This document shows, piece after piece, positions 53,813 through 63,660 of a stretch of 64,000 nt of DNA. Position 1 is the stretch's first letter. Every line of letters starts with the position of its first letter. The stretch spans positions 248,001 to 312,000 of the forward strand of contig OY782760.1 of assembly GCA_963678205.1 (NCBI GenBank). Reading direction: 5' to 3'. The position numbers were made by a program, and so were the translations under genes. This DNA comes from G963556115 sp963678205. GTDB taxonomy: Bacteria > Planctomycetota > SZUA-567. The notes below the pieces were generated by a model, which did no database searches, had not been told where the DNA came from, and worked only from the letters and a program-made list of their open reading frames with translations.

Positions 53813-54304
53813 ATGATATACAAATATACTAGTTTTAACAGCCCATTCTGCGGTATCATTCTTGTTGGGAGTAAAGCTGGAATTAGCTATGTACACCTGC
53901 AAACAGGTGAAGAAACAAAGACGTTTAATATCGACACTTCATGGCACAAAGACGACGAATTCTTTACTAATGAAAAAAAACAATTTGATAATTACTTTAA
54001 TGGCTCCTTAATTAGTTTTGATATAAAACTAGATATATCAGCAACACCATTTCAGAAAAAAGTCTGGAGCGCTTTACAAAAAATACCCTATGGGAAAATA
54101 TGTACATATGGGGACATTGCCAGAAAAATAGGTAACATCAAAGCTGCTCGAGCTGTAGGCATGGCAAATAACAGAAACCCAGTACCAATAATAATCCCTT
54201 GCCACCGAGTAATAGGAGCGAATGGAAAACTTACTGGGTTTTCTAGTGGGATAACAATTAAAAGAAAATTAATTGAACTAGAAGCAATAAATAGCTACAA
54301 ATAA
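53813..54304 (+). CDS. ogt: Methylated-DNA-protein-cysteine methyltransferase
   Basis: Suicide repair protein that removes O6-alkyl groups from guanine. 163 residues with the short N-terminal ribonuclease-H-like domain and the active-site IIPCHRVIGANGKLTGF, followed by the Asn hinge region and KRKLIELEA. The DNA-binding TPFQKKVWSALQKIPYG helix and RAVGMANNRNP are present. No Ada regulator is fused. The gene converges on the ExeA-like ATPase gene with only 10 nt between. Confidence 0.94.
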   Translation: MIYKYTSFNSPFCGIILVGSKAGISYVHLQTGEETKTFNIDTSWHKDDEFFTNEKKQFDNYFNGSLISFDIKLDISATPFQKKVWSALQKIPYGKICTYGDIARKIGNIKAARAVGMANNRNPVPIIIPCHRVIGANGKLTGFSSGITIKRKLIELEAINSYK

Positions 54305-54314
54305 CAATCTAAAC

Positions 54315-55115
54315 TTATTTATTCATATCGATGAGAGCTGCTCTTACTATTTCTTTATCGACAAGTGGCGCTCTTTTGCCATATCCAGCCAATAAAGACA
54401 TATCAGCCAATCCATTGATCAAACGAGGTACGCCATTTGATGCCGTTGCGATCAATTCCTCAGCTTCCGAAGTAAATATTTCTTCCTTACCACCGGCTAC
54501 TGTAAGTCTATGCCTCAAATAACTAATCGCATCCTGATGACATAATGCTTCAAGGTGATAACGCACACTCAGCCTCTGTAAAAACTGTTGAGACTGTTTA
54601 ATCCTTTCTCTCATTTCCGGTTGACCAAGAAGAAGAAGTGTTACGGAAAACTTCCGGTCCTGCTGAAAATTCATTAGTAATCGCATCTCTTCAAGAGTAA
54701 CAGCATCAAGTGTAATCTGTGCTTCATCAATAATGATAACGGTTGAACGACCAACCTTTTGGTGTTCCCTAAAACAATCACCTAATAAGCCAAGCATTTT
54801 AGGCTTGTCCAGCCCTCTAGCGTTGCAACCAAACTGCCTGAGAATATCACACAGCAACTCTGTTGCATCTAGATTTGAATGAACAATACTAGCACATTCA
54901 TATTTTTCAGGATTAAGTTCATCTATTAAAATCCTTGAAAGTAAAGTTTTCCCACTTCCAACTTCACCTGAAAGCATCATTCCGCCTTGTCCCTCAAGAA
55001 TGCAATACAACATTCTCGTTAGTGCTTCTTCATGCTGAGAAGAAAAATAAAAATAATTTGGGTCAGGAGTATTTCTAAAAGGTTTATCAACCAGTCCCCA
55101 GTGTTTTTCATACAT
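54315..55115 (-). CDS. ExeA/GspA-like AAA ATPase
   Basis: A 266-residue ATPase of the ExeA family: WGLVDKPFRNTPDPNYFYFS at the start is the family hallmark, then Walker A GEVGSGKTLL, Walker B VIIIDEAQIT and a sensor-type arginine region RLSVRYHLEAL. It is cytoplasmic and lacks the peptidoglycan-binding C-terminus of full ExeA. The gene is 21 nt downstream of a membrane protein with coiled coils, suggesting a two-gene unit. In Aeromonas ExeA acts with membrane ExeB for secretin assembly; here no secretin genes are near. Confidence 0.87.
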   Translation of the reverse strand: MYEKHWGLVDKPFRNTPDPNYFYFSSQHEEALTRMLYCILEGQGGMMLSGEVGSGKTLLSRILIDELNPEKYECASIVHSNLDATELLCDILRQFGCNARGLDKPKMLGLLGDCFREHQKVGRSTVIIIDEAQITLDAVTLEEMRLLMNFQQDRKFSVTLLLLGQPEMRERIKQSQQFLQRLSVRYHLEALCHQDAISYLRHRLTVAGGKEEIFTSEAEELIATASNGVPRLINGLADMSLLAGYGKRAPLVDKEIVRAALIDMNK

Positions 55116-55136
55116 AGTACTTGTTTTTCAAATCCT

Positions 55137-56738
55137 TTATTTTATATATTCCCTAAGTTCTGATTTATGTGTTAATTTGCCACCCTCGGCATCATACGAA
55201 CTCAACCCCTCTAAACTAGAACCTCTAACCCTTGCAACCAATTCTTTTAATGCTTCATTTCTTGTATAATCTAGAATTTTACTGCCTCCAACGTTATGGC
55301 CTCTGTTCATTTTCTGTAATCTCTTTAAACTACCCAGCTCAGGTTTAATACTGCGGATATCAATACTGGAAGTCGCCGATCCGTATACCCCACTAGAATG
55401 TCCACCGCCATTTTCACGCCAGCCAAACACACAAATTACTATTACTGCAAGTAAAATTACAATAGCCAAAATAACGAGCAATACAGCATTTGCTGGATTC
55501 TCTTCAATTATCTTATTTATTCTTTCTTCAATACTTATATGTTTCATCTCATAACATATACCTAAACCGAAATTTAAACCATCAAGTTTTACATTTAATT
55601 CTTTATAGAATGTAGTAATATTAGCAGCTAAAAGTTCATCCCAGCCATTTTCAGGAATACTTGTTTTCAGTCCAAAATTCTCAGGAAACGACATTAGTAG
55701 CTCATGACCACCGTCAAATATATACCCGCTATATTTTTTAGTATCCAATGTTCTAACAATATAATTCTGTAACAAAGCACTAAATTCAGCTATATTTTGT
55801 TTCGCAATTACATTGCTATCATTAAGCCTTAAAGACAACATAAGCTGATAACTATTCCCCATTATTTGAAAAATCATTGTCCTTGCAACTTCAACACTGA
55901 TTTCATCAGAGCTATCTTCAATACTCCCCAGACTAACAAGAACCTTTCCTCCGGCTCTAGAAATTGTCAAAATTGAATTTTCAGGTAGTAAATTAGCAAT
56001 ATCAGGGGTCAATTCATTGACTAACTGTTCTGGATCAATCGCAGTACTTATATTCTTATCATCAAGAAATGTCCTAAGTTCTCGAAGTTTCACTACTTCA
56101 TTTTTTGCGCTAGCACTCCCACGTTCTCTAAAGGCTTTACTATTTTCAATATTTTTACTCTTAATTTTCGCAAGTATTTCTGGTAATTCTCTACTCACTT
56201 GTCCCGAACTGCTCCCTAATAAAGTCGTAGCAGGATCCAGTTTATTCTGTGCATCATTGATAAAGTTATCAAGATTTATTTGCATTCTAGTTACATCTTG
56301 TTTAAGTCTTAACATCTCTTTAGTCATAGAACTAAAGCGCTGTAAAGCAAAAGCCGCTAAACGCTCCCTTTTTTTCCTCATTTCATTCAAGCTGTCCTGA
56401 GCCAAATCTGCTTCTTTTTTAATAATTGCCGCTTGAAGAAAAACCTGAATATCCCCTATTAGAGTAGCAGCCTGTTTATTTAAACTTTCCCTAATTTTAT
56501 CCCTTTCAAGCTTCCGCTTTACTATATAATCTTGCGCTAATAATTTTGAACCATCCAACACCTGTTCAACTTTATTTTGAACAAATAATTTTTCCTCAGT
56601 CTTTTCACTACTGATAATACCAGTAATAACACTCACCACCGAGAATACCCCTGCAATAATGATCAACATTAATGCAATTATTATTCCTCGTTTTTTCGTA
56701 ATAAATTTTTTACCCGCCACTAATTTAACCTCTATCAA
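55137..56738 (-). CDS. Two-helix membrane protein with coiled coils, partner of ExeA-like ATPase
   Basis: A 533-residue protein not matching a family I recognise. One membrane helix near the N-terminus (about residues 17-45), a long charged coiled-coil region (about 50-200; RDKIRESLNKQAATLIGD), a mixed alpha/beta part (about 200-415), and a second membrane helix near residue 440 (LLVILAIVILLAVIVICVFG), then a cytoplasmic basic tail of about 90. The middle domain should be in the periplasm. Upstream of the ExeA-like ATPase by 21 nt. Membrane-plus-ATPase logic resembles ExeA/ExeB; function unknown. Confidence 0.7.
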   Translation of the reverse strand: MIEVKLVAGKKFITKKRGIIIALMLIIIAGVFSVVSVITGIISSEKTEEKLFVQNKVEQVLDGSKLLAQDYIVKRKLERDKIRESLNKQAATLIGDIQVFLQAAIIKKEADLAQDSLNEMRKKRERLAAFALQRFSSMTKEMLRLKQDVTRMQINLDNFINDAQNKLDPATTLLGSSSGQVSRELPEILAKIKSKNIENSKAFRERGSASAKNEVVKLRELRTFLDDKNISTAIDPEQLVNELTPDIANLLPENSILTISRAGGKVLVSLGSIEDSSDEISVEVARTMIFQIMGNSYQLMLSLRLNDSNVIAKQNIAEFSALLQNYIVRTLDTKKYSGYIFDGGHELLMSFPENFGLKTSIPENGWDELLAANITTFYKELNVKLDGLNFGLGICYEMKHISIEERINKIIEENPANAVLLVILAIVILLAVIVICVFGWRENGGGHSSGVYGSATSSIDIRSIKPELGSLKRLQKMNRGHNVGGSKILDYTRNEALKELVARVRGSSLEGLSSYDAEGGKLTHKSELREYIK

Positions 56739-56957
56739 ACACTAGACTACAAAATATAATTATCAATACATTATACGGTTATAGTTGATAAAATACAAGA
56801 TTTTGCCAGCCAAACCTTCTTTTTTATGACAATATTTATAATTATACTTATATTTTAATAAAATTTCTGGTTATATAAATTATAATTTTGTATAATTATT
56901 CTGTAATAAATCCTCTCGTGTAAACGTATATAAAAATAGAAATAAAAGGAGTATAAA

Positions 56958-57347
56958 ATGGATTTATCTTTTATAGATGAACTAAAATTTGACAACAATG
57001 GTCTCATTCCGGCAATTACTCAGGACTATAAAACTGGCGAGATCCTAATGGTTGCCTATATGAATAAAGACAGCCTAAAGGATACATTTGAAAAAAAGCT
57101 ATGCTCATACTGGAGTAGAAGTCGCCAGAAATACTGGGTTAAAGGTGAGTCATCAGGTCACACTCAAGAAGTAAAAGAAATTTTTGTCGATTGCGATAAA
57201 GATGTTATATTATTCAAAATCAAACAAAATGGTGGTGCATGCCACACTGGTTATAGAAGTTGTTTTTCATGGAAAGTAACAGATGAAGGTAAAATTATCG
57301 AAGAAGGAACAAAGGTATTTGACCCGGACTCTGTTTACAAATCATAA
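56958..57347 (+). CDS. hisI: Phosphoribosyl-AMP cyclohydrolase
   Basis: Third step of histidine synthesis, a zinc enzyme. 129 residues, free-standing (no HisE fusion). YWSRSRQKYWVKGESSGH, DCDKDVILFKI and GGACHTGYRSCF carry the zinc Cys and metal Asp residues. AAAGGAG precedes the ATG. No other his genes are near, so the pathway is dispersed. Confidence 0.94.
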   Translation: MDLSFIDELKFDNNGLIPAITQDYKTGEILMVAYMNKDSLKDTFEKKLCSYWSRSRQKYWVKGESSGHTQEVKEIFVDCDKDVILFKIKQNGGACHTGYRSCFSWKVTDEGKIIEEGTKVFDPDSVYKS

Positions 57348-57395
57348 TTTATATTTTAATGTATAAAAAAGTATCTGTTTTTTGGGAGAACATAC

Positions 57396-58481
57396 ATGCC
57401 TGAGATTTTATTAGCTATGTTCTCCCCTAGTATTTCCAGCAAAATTTACTTTGGACTAACCAATAGAGGTTTTAACTGTACAGAGGTTACAGACCCACAA
57501 AGCATGAAAAATGCAGTAACTTCTAATAAACTAGATCTCATAATAATCTCAATAAATCAAAATGAAAATATCCTAAAATCATTCATAACCGCACTCAAAA
57601 ATACTGAAAAATTTAATAAAATCCCTGTACTGGCTGTACTAAGTAACTCAAATATTGGTGAAATTGACAGTGTCTTTAATGCTGGAGCAGATGAATGCAT
57701 TAGTAAACCTTTCAAAATGGCTGTTCTGCTATCTAAAGCAGAAGAACTCCTAAAAAACGGAGTCTCACCAATTAATGAACACGAAAGACTTATCCCTGAA
57801 ATTTTAGAAAAACATATTGAAAGAATAAAATCAGAAGGAAGAATTTTGGGTGACATATCCGAAATCTACACCGGAGCATCTGTAAGCGATAGTAAGGCAA
57901 AAAGACTTTCTAGTCCGGGCTCGGACTGGACACCAATAATCATAAGTGAAGCGATAGAGCCATTCTATATTGGAGATGAACGTGAATTCATACTTATGCG
58001 CAAAAACCTAATGCGACGAATTCCTCAGAAAAAAGAGTATTACGTTGATGAGAAAATACTTCTAAAGCGAACTGTCAGCCCATTAGCTGCCGCTGTTGAC
58101 ACTACTCGTACCGCATTTTCAAGCACTCTATACTGTATTCAAACAGCAAAAGGACTTTCATGTTCCAGCCTTGCCTGCATACTCAATTCACGTTATGCAA
58201 ACTTCTACTTTCAAAGATGTCGCAACTGCCCTGACGATCTTCGCAGTATTTATCTTTCTAAATCAGATATACAACAGCTACCTATTATTTTACCAAACGA
58301 AAAAGAACAAACTATTCTTGACAAATTATATAATGAAGTTTCTGAAATTAACGGAAAATTCACAGGCAAGAACAAAGTCTTAGAAAGGTTAAAGGCTACA
58401 ACTGCTATAAATAATCTCGTTTTTAAAATTTTAGGTATAGACGAAACCGGCATTAAGGTTTTTAATTCTTTGCATTTTTAG
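57396..58481 (+). CDS. Pseudo-receiver fused to TaqI-type specificity domain
   Basis: A 361-residue protein. Residues about 1-120 have the receiver fold, but the phospho-Asp strand reads DLIIISINQNEN (Ser where Asp is expected) and the N-terminal acidic pair is missing; only the ISKPF lysine is kept. Residues about 150-335 resemble the C-terminal target-recognition domain of Eco57I/TaqI-type DNA methylases: ILGDISEIYTGASV, EKILLKRTVSPLAAAVD, SLACILNSRYANFYFQ, LRSIYLSKSDIQQLPI. No methyltransferase motif (DPPY/NPPY) or nuclease is present. A DNA-binding pseudo-regulator is likely. It sits 48 nt after hisI and upstream of a hybrid kinase. Confidence 0.7.
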   Translation: MPEILLAMFSPSISSKIYFGLTNRGFNCTEVTDPQSMKNAVTSNKLDLIIISINQNENILKSFITALKNTEKFNKIPVLAVLSNSNIGEIDSVFNAGADECISKPFKMAVLLSKAEELLKNGVSPINEHERLIPEILEKHIERIKSEGRILGDISEIYTGASVSDSKAKRLSSPGSDWTPIIISEAIEPFYIGDEREFILMRKNLMRRIPQKKEYYVDEKILLKRTVSPLAAAVDTTRTAFSSTLYCIQTAKGLSCSSLACILNSRYANFYFQRCRNCPDDLRSIYLSKSDIQQLPIILPNEKEQTILDKLYNEVSEINGKFTGKNKVLERLKATTAINNLVFKILGIDETGIKVFNSLHF

Positions 58482-58578
58482 AAAAAATGTTATACTAATT
58501 GCAGTGTATTCACATTGTAGTTTCTTTTTAACCTCGTTATTTATTAATGAGTTATAAAGCTTTGACTGAGTATAAAAT

Positions 58579-61500
58579 ATGCAAATAATAATATTAGTCC
58601 AAACTTTTATTTTCTTAATTTCAAATACAAAAAAAAAATCGCTCTATGCGATATTACTATATTTTATCACATTATCTACACTAAAAGCAAGTGAGACACA
58701 CTCTAAAACCAACCATCTGCTACAAAGCAATTTTCAAAATAACACAATGCTACTAGTTTATGCAATAATCATTTTACTAATTGCGACATCTATTCTCATA
58801 ATCAAAAATAAGCGGATTAAAAATTCTCTTTTGGCAGAAAGATCAATTTTGGCGAAAAAGAAACTACTCTTTGAAACTATAGTTGGATACTCGCAAGTTT
58901 GCTTCTGGGAATGGGATATAGAAAATTCAAAATATTACTTCTCCCCTGGATGTTATTCAATAATCGGCTTTAAACCAAATGAATTTGATTATTCCATTTC
59001 AACATGGGAAAAACTTATTCACCAGAATGATATTGATAAAGTTCAAACTCGCTTAAATGAATTTAACACTTCTACAAATTTTAAAAATATTGCCCCGATA
59101 GAATTTAAAATTCTTACCAAAGAAAATAACTATATTAGTATATTAATGTCTTTCAAAATTATAAAGTCTAGCCAAGAAGGCAAAATACAGCAAATTTTAA
59201 TCTTTCAGAAAGAAATTTTTTCAAATGATACCCTTAAAACAAGCCTTCATGATGAACTTTATAAATTATCTAAATATCCAATAGACAAAGATAAAGCCGA
59301 GTTAACAGATTTCTTTGATATAGATCTGCTCCAAAACCTACAAAATTCTTTTGCAGACACAATTAATGTTGCTTCATATATAATATCTGACAAAGGAACC
59401 ATCATTACCAAAAGTTCAAATTTCCCTTCTTTTTGCACACTAATAAGAACAACACAAAAAGGGAGAGAAAAATGTTGCTATTCAAACTCCAAATTCAAAC
59501 CAACACGTGGCTCATACCAAATCACAAAATGCTCAAGTGGTGGTTTAGTCAACAGTAGCACTCCGATCTGGGCAGGTAATAAAATTATAGCATACTGGCT
59601 GATCGGGCAAATACGATATTCAGATGAAAATTCTTTTAATGATCTCACAGAAGAGCAAATTAAATTTGCAAAAGAACTTGATCTTAACCTAGAAGAGTTT
59701 ACCAAAGCTTTTCATAAAGTACCGGTAGTAAATTCTAAAAAATTTAAACAAATGTGCAAAACACTGACAATAATTGCTGAACAGGTATCTATGATTATAT
59801 CTCAGAATATTGTTATTACAAAAATACAAAATGAAAAAGAAAAACTTGAAAATAAATTAGCCTTAAGCGAAGATCGCTTTATTGAAACGGAGAAATTATT
59901 ATTAATTGGGAGCTGGCAACTTAACACTGAAAATAATATGTTAACAGCTTCAAAAAAATTCTGGGAGATTCTACACCTTTCTCAGCCTGACAATGAACAT
60001 GTAAGTATTACTGAATCCTTTAAATCATTTCTTCCCAATGATTCAGCAATTATTCAATCAAATATTTTTCAATTTATCAATCAGATAATAGACGAACACA
60101 CACTGAGTAAGGATATAGAATACAGACTTAAAGACACCCCGAATACGCAGAGGTATATCAATATAAAAGCTAGAACAATTTCAAAAACAACCAATGGATT
60201 CAATGTGATCAAAGGAACAATACAAGATATTACTGAAAGAACAATAAATGAGATAGCTCTTAAAAAAAGCCAGGAGCAACTACAAGTCATCTTCGAATCT
60301 ATTACCAATGGACTTATTGTAACAGATGCGAATGGAATAATAATTAATGCCAACCCGATTGCACTTGAAATACTGAATAAAACTGAAAATATTCTTATCA
60401 ATAACCACATCAATGACTCCTTACAGTTTTTTGAATCAGAATCTATGCTAATGATTGAAAATCCAATCATAAAAGCATTATATACTAACTCACATATTAT
60501 ATTGCCTGATGAATATATTTTCACCACAGACGAAGGACTCATTAAACACCTAACATTGAGTGCTTCACCCACACGGGATCATAATGGTAATTTGAGTGGT
60601 GCGATACTAATTCTATATGACATTTCAGAGCGATACGAACTAAAGCAAAACTTACGACAATACCAGAAATTTGAAACCATCGGTAAACATACTGGAGACA
60701 TAGTCCATGACTTTAATAATTTATTAGGTGGCATTATGGGCTTTGCTGATTTAATTTGCATGAACACAAAAGATGAAAATATAAATAACTACGCTAAAAA
60801 TATTGTTAATACGACAGAGAAAGCCGCAGAGTTAACAGCAAAGCTCCTCTCATTTACAAGACAGCCCCCCCTTTTATTCACAGTAATTGATATACACGAA
60901 TGCATTAATAAAGCCATATCAATTCTTAAGCATTCAATTGGTACAAACATCACTATTAACTCTGAGTTAACTGCGAAAAATCATATTACCTTTGGAGATA
61001 TGACCAGACTTCAGAACAGTTTGATCAACCTTGGTATAAATGCAAGAGATACAATATCTGAATATGGAGAATTCACAATAAAAACTGCTGACACATTCCT
61101 GTCTCATGAATATTGTCAACATTCAACATTCAACATAAAACCCGGTAACTATATCTCAATAGCTGCATCTAATACAGGAAGCGGCATTTCGTCAGAAATT
61201 CTAAATAAAGTATGTGATCCATTTTTCACAACTAAAGACACGTCTAAAGAAATAGGCTTAGAACTTTCTACTATTTTCAATACTATTGTCACACACAATG
61301 GAGCTATCGAGATTAAGGACTCAGAAAACAAAGGAACAACTTTTACTATCTACCTGCCAATTAAATCCGAAAAATCTTACTTGAAAACTTTAAATAATAC
61401 TCCTGAGAATGACACCAAAGATAAAACTATTCTGCTTGTTGACGACCAGCAAATAGCCCAATTACTTGAAAGATCAATATTAGAAGAATGTGGCTATAAT

Positions 61501-61782
61501 ATTTTACTAGCAGAGAATGGCGAACAGGCACTCAAAATGTATCTTGAAAGAAGTCATATAATTGACCTTGTAATTATGGACCTTGTAATGCCAATAATGG
61601 GAGGAGAAGAGGCCACCGAGCACCTTCTTGAGATGAATCCGGAAGTAAAAATAATCCTTTCATCAGGAATGGATAAATCTTCAAAGGTTGAAAAACTGAT
61701 TACTGAAGGCAAAATAAAAGCTTTTATTAGTAAGCCATTCACCAGTACAAAATTTTTGGAGACCATAAAAGAAGTTTTATAA
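58579..61782 (+). CDS. Hybrid histidine kinase with PocR and PAS domains
   Basis: A 1067-residue kinase. One or two N-terminal membrane segments (about 1-35, 55-78), PAS (about 95-215), PocR ligand-binding domain (about 230-420; VASYIISDKGTIITKSS, CYSNSKF, TPIWAGNKIIAYWLIGQI), two further PAS (about 435-560, 565-685), HisKA with His in GDIVHDFNNLLGGI (about 706), HATPase_c, and a receiver (about 950-1067; LVIMDLVMPIMGG). The ATPase glycine box is degenerate (KEIGLELSTI), which may lower activity. No output domain. Partner unknown. Confidence 0.88.
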   Translation: MQIIILVQTFIFLISNTKKKSLYAILLYFITLSTLKASETHSKTNHLLQSNFQNNTMLLVYAIIILLIATSILIIKNKRIKNSLLAERSILAKKKLLFETIVGYSQVCFWEWDIENSKYYFSPGCYSIIGFKPNEFDYSISTWEKLIHQNDIDKVQTRLNEFNTSTNFKNIAPIEFKILTKENNYISILMSFKIIKSSQEGKIQQILIFQKEIFSNDTLKTSLHDELYKLSKYPIDKDKAELTDFFDIDLLQNLQNSFADTINVASYIISDKGTIITKSSNFPSFCTLIRTTQKGREKCCYSNSKFKPTRGSYQITKCSSGGLVNSSTPIWAGNKIIAYWLIGQIRYSDENSFNDLTEEQIKFAKELDLNLEEFTKAFHKVPVVNSKKFKQMCKTLTIIAEQVSMIISQNIVITKIQNEKEKLENKLALSEDRFIETEKLLLIGSWQLNTENNMLTASKKFWEILHLSQPDNEHVSITESFKSFLPNDSAIIQSNIFQFINQIIDEHTLSKDIEYRLKDTPNTQRYINIKARTISKTTNGFNVIKGTIQDITERTINEIALKKSQEQLQVIFESITNGLIVTDANGIIINANPIALEILNKTENILINNHINDSLQFFESESMLMIENPIIKALYTNSHIILPDEYIFTTDEGLIKHLTLSASPTRDHNGNLSGAILILYDISERYELKQNLRQYQKFETIGKHTGDIVHDFNNLLGGIMGFADLICMNTKDENINNYAKNIVNTTEKAAELTAKLLSFTRQPPLLFTVIDIHECINKAISILKHSIGTNITINSELTAKNHITFGDMTRLQNSLINLGINARDTISEYGEFTIKTADTFLSHEYCQHSTFNIKPGNYISIAASNTGSGISSEILNKVCDPFFTTKDTSKEIGLELSTIFNTIVTHNGAIEIKDSENKGTTFTIYLPIKSEKSYLKTLNNTPENDTKDKTILLVDDQQIAQLLERSILEECGYNILLAENGEQALKMYLERSHIIDLVIMDLVMPIMGGEEATEHLLEMNPEVKIILSSGMDKSSKVEKLITEGKIKAFISKPFTSTKFLETIKEVL

Positions 61783-61908
61783 TTTGTATTTCATGTAAAT
61801 GTAATTTTACTATAATACACCAAACATCAAAATAGAAATCAAGGAAATTGATTGTTTTGATAACTGAAAAATATCAGTTTACTGCTTAAATTACAGCGAG
61901 ACTATTAC

Positions 61909-63129
61909 ATGAAAAGAACGAAGAAGATCAAACCTAAGCAAATGCTCCGAATGCTCCTTGATGAAGCCATGAGTACTGCTCCTAGAATATCCCCTGAATG
62001 CACACATTTTGGAGAATGCGGAGGTTGCGAATTTCAAGACATAGAGTATTCATTTCAAGCCGAGGCAAAAAGGGATGTCTTAATAAAATTGATACATGAA
62101 AGAAAACTGTCAAATAAAATCACCTCATCAAATATTGACCTTGTCACAAGCCCAAAGCCACTCGGATATCGCCAGAGAATGGATTATGTCTATGCATTTA
62201 ATAAAGCCGGATTACGCAAAAGAAACTCACATAAATGGGTAATTGACCTTGAAGAATGTCCACTTCTTGGTAATCTACCATTTAAAGCTTTCCAACGGGC
62301 AAAAGAGCTTGCAGAAGAAAAAGAACTTCAAAGCTATAACTATCTAAGCCATATCGGGTTTTTACGATACTTTGTAATAAGACGTACTAGACTTGGAGAA
62401 GTTCTACTGTCAATTGTTACCAAATCAAGTGAAAATGAAGAAGCAGTAAATGATATTGCAGAGACTATAATCAATGAAGGACTTGCAACCTCTGTTCACT
62501 GGCTACTACAAGAAAGCATGTCTGATGTATCTTTTGGAGAGTCAATAAAATACTGGGGAGAAGAATACATTAGAGAAAACTATCTGGGTAAAATATTTTA
62601 TATTGCTCCAAATACCTTCTTTCAAGCAAACCCTGATGTCGCTGAAAAAGCTTATACTAAAATTAAAGAGCACGTCATATCATCAAAACCAGATCTAGTA
62701 ATTGATACATACTCTGGAACCGGAATTATAGCCCAACTTATTGCTGAAAATGTTAAAGAAGTAATTGCGGTTGAAAATGTAAAAGAAAATCTAAAAATCG
62801 CTGCGGCAAATTTATCAAACAATAAAATAAATAATGTTGAACTTATTGAAGACGATGCATTTAAATACCTAGCATCTTTTGACAAAAGCCCTGAACACAT
62901 AGTTGTCAATCCACCAAGAGTAGGCCTTGACGAAAAAGCCTGTAATGAAATTTGCCGTATCGCACCTGAAGTAATAAGCTACATGTCCTGTAACCCTCTT
63001 ACCTTGCTCAAGGATCTTGAAATACTATTAAGCATGTATAGTATAGAAGAATGCACGGTTTACGATATGTTTCCACAAACAAAACATTGGGAAACACTGG
63101 TACTACTTAAAAAGATAAAAAAAGAATAA
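61909..63129 (+). CDS. RlmD/TrmA-type RNA (uracil-5-)-methyltransferase
   Basis: SAM-dependent enzyme methylating C5 of uracil in rRNA or tRNA. 406 residues. The N-terminus has a Fe-S motif CTHFGECGGCEFQ; the catalytic half has DTYSGTGIIAQL (SAM site), VVNPPRVGLD and the catalytic Cys in YMSCNP. It has no TRAM domain at the N-terminus, unlike E. coli RlmD. RlmD versus TrmA (or RlmCD) cannot be settled from the sequence. A strong terminator follows. Confidence 0.9.
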   Translation: MKRTKKIKPKQMLRMLLDEAMSTAPRISPECTHFGECGGCEFQDIEYSFQAEAKRDVLIKLIHERKLSNKITSSNIDLVTSPKPLGYRQRMDYVYAFNKAGLRKRNSHKWVIDLEECPLLGNLPFKAFQRAKELAEEKELQSYNYLSHIGFLRYFVIRRTRLGEVLLSIVTKSSENEEAVNDIAETIINEGLATSVHWLLQESMSDVSFGESIKYWGEEYIRENYLGKIFYIAPNTFFQANPDVAEKAYTKIKEHVISSKPDLVIDTYSGTGIIAQLIAENVKEVIAVENVKENLKIAAANLSNNKINNVELIEDDAFKYLASFDKSPEHIVVNPPRVGLDEKACNEICRIAPEVISYMSCNPLTLLKDLEILLSMYSIEECTVYDMFPQTKHWETLVLLKKIKKE

Positions 63130-63145
63130 AGCGTTTATATTTCTA

Positions 63146-63191
63146 TTAAAATTAATAAACCTTGCCTTCTGGCAAGGTTTATTAATTTTAA
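63146..63191. terminator. Very strong bidirectional terminator
   Basis: A perfect 21-bp inverted repeat (63146-63166 and 63171-63191) with a TTCT tetraloop between the convergent methyltransferase and desulfoferrodoxin genes. Confidence 0.92.
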
Positions 63192-63211
63192 CAAAATATT
63201 ACCAGTATAAG

Positions 63212-63601
63212 TTATTTAGAACTCCAAAGCCCATGAACATTACAATACTCTCTAGCCACAATTTCATTCTCAAGATCCTCAGAACTGAAAATAAATTCTG
63301 CAACAGGATCACCCCCTGGCTTAAGATACTTGATCTGATTCTTATCACCACAAATAACTTCAATCCACTCTATATAATGCTCTTCAGTCATTGGATGCAG
63401 AGTAGAGCCGACTGTAACCTTAACATTATCTCCATCTCTTTCAATTATAGGCACATGCTTCTCTGTAGAACTGTCAGCAGTTTTAGATTCCATTTTAGTC
63501 ATATCCTGCCCACAGCATGCCAATACACCACCACCAGCATGCACTACCTCCACAATATTACCGCACAATTCACATTTATATATACCTTGATACTCAGCCA
63601 T
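63212..63601 (-). CDS. dfx: Desulfoferrodoxin (superoxide reductase)
   Basis: Reduces superoxide to peroxide without making oxygen, an anaerobe defence. 129 residues. The N-terminal desulforedoxin-like domain has the four Cys of center I (CELC and CCGQ), and center II has its His and Cys in KHVPII, HPMTEEHYIEWIE and YCNVHGLW. Both centers are complete. It has AAGGAGA before the ATG. Rubrerythrin lies just upstream on the same strand, so the two are likely co-regulated, peroxide being passed on. Confidence 0.96.
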   Translation of the reverse strand: MAEYQGIYKCELCGNIVEVVHAGGGVLACCGQDMTKMESKTADSSTEKHVPIIERDGDNVKVTVGSTLHPMTEEHYIEWIEVICGDKNQIKYLKPGGDPVAEFIFSSEDLENEIVAREYCNVHGLWSSK

Positions 63602-63660
63602 TATTATCTCCTTAAGTTGTCACATAAACCAAACTAATTATGCAGCAGAACATCTAAATA

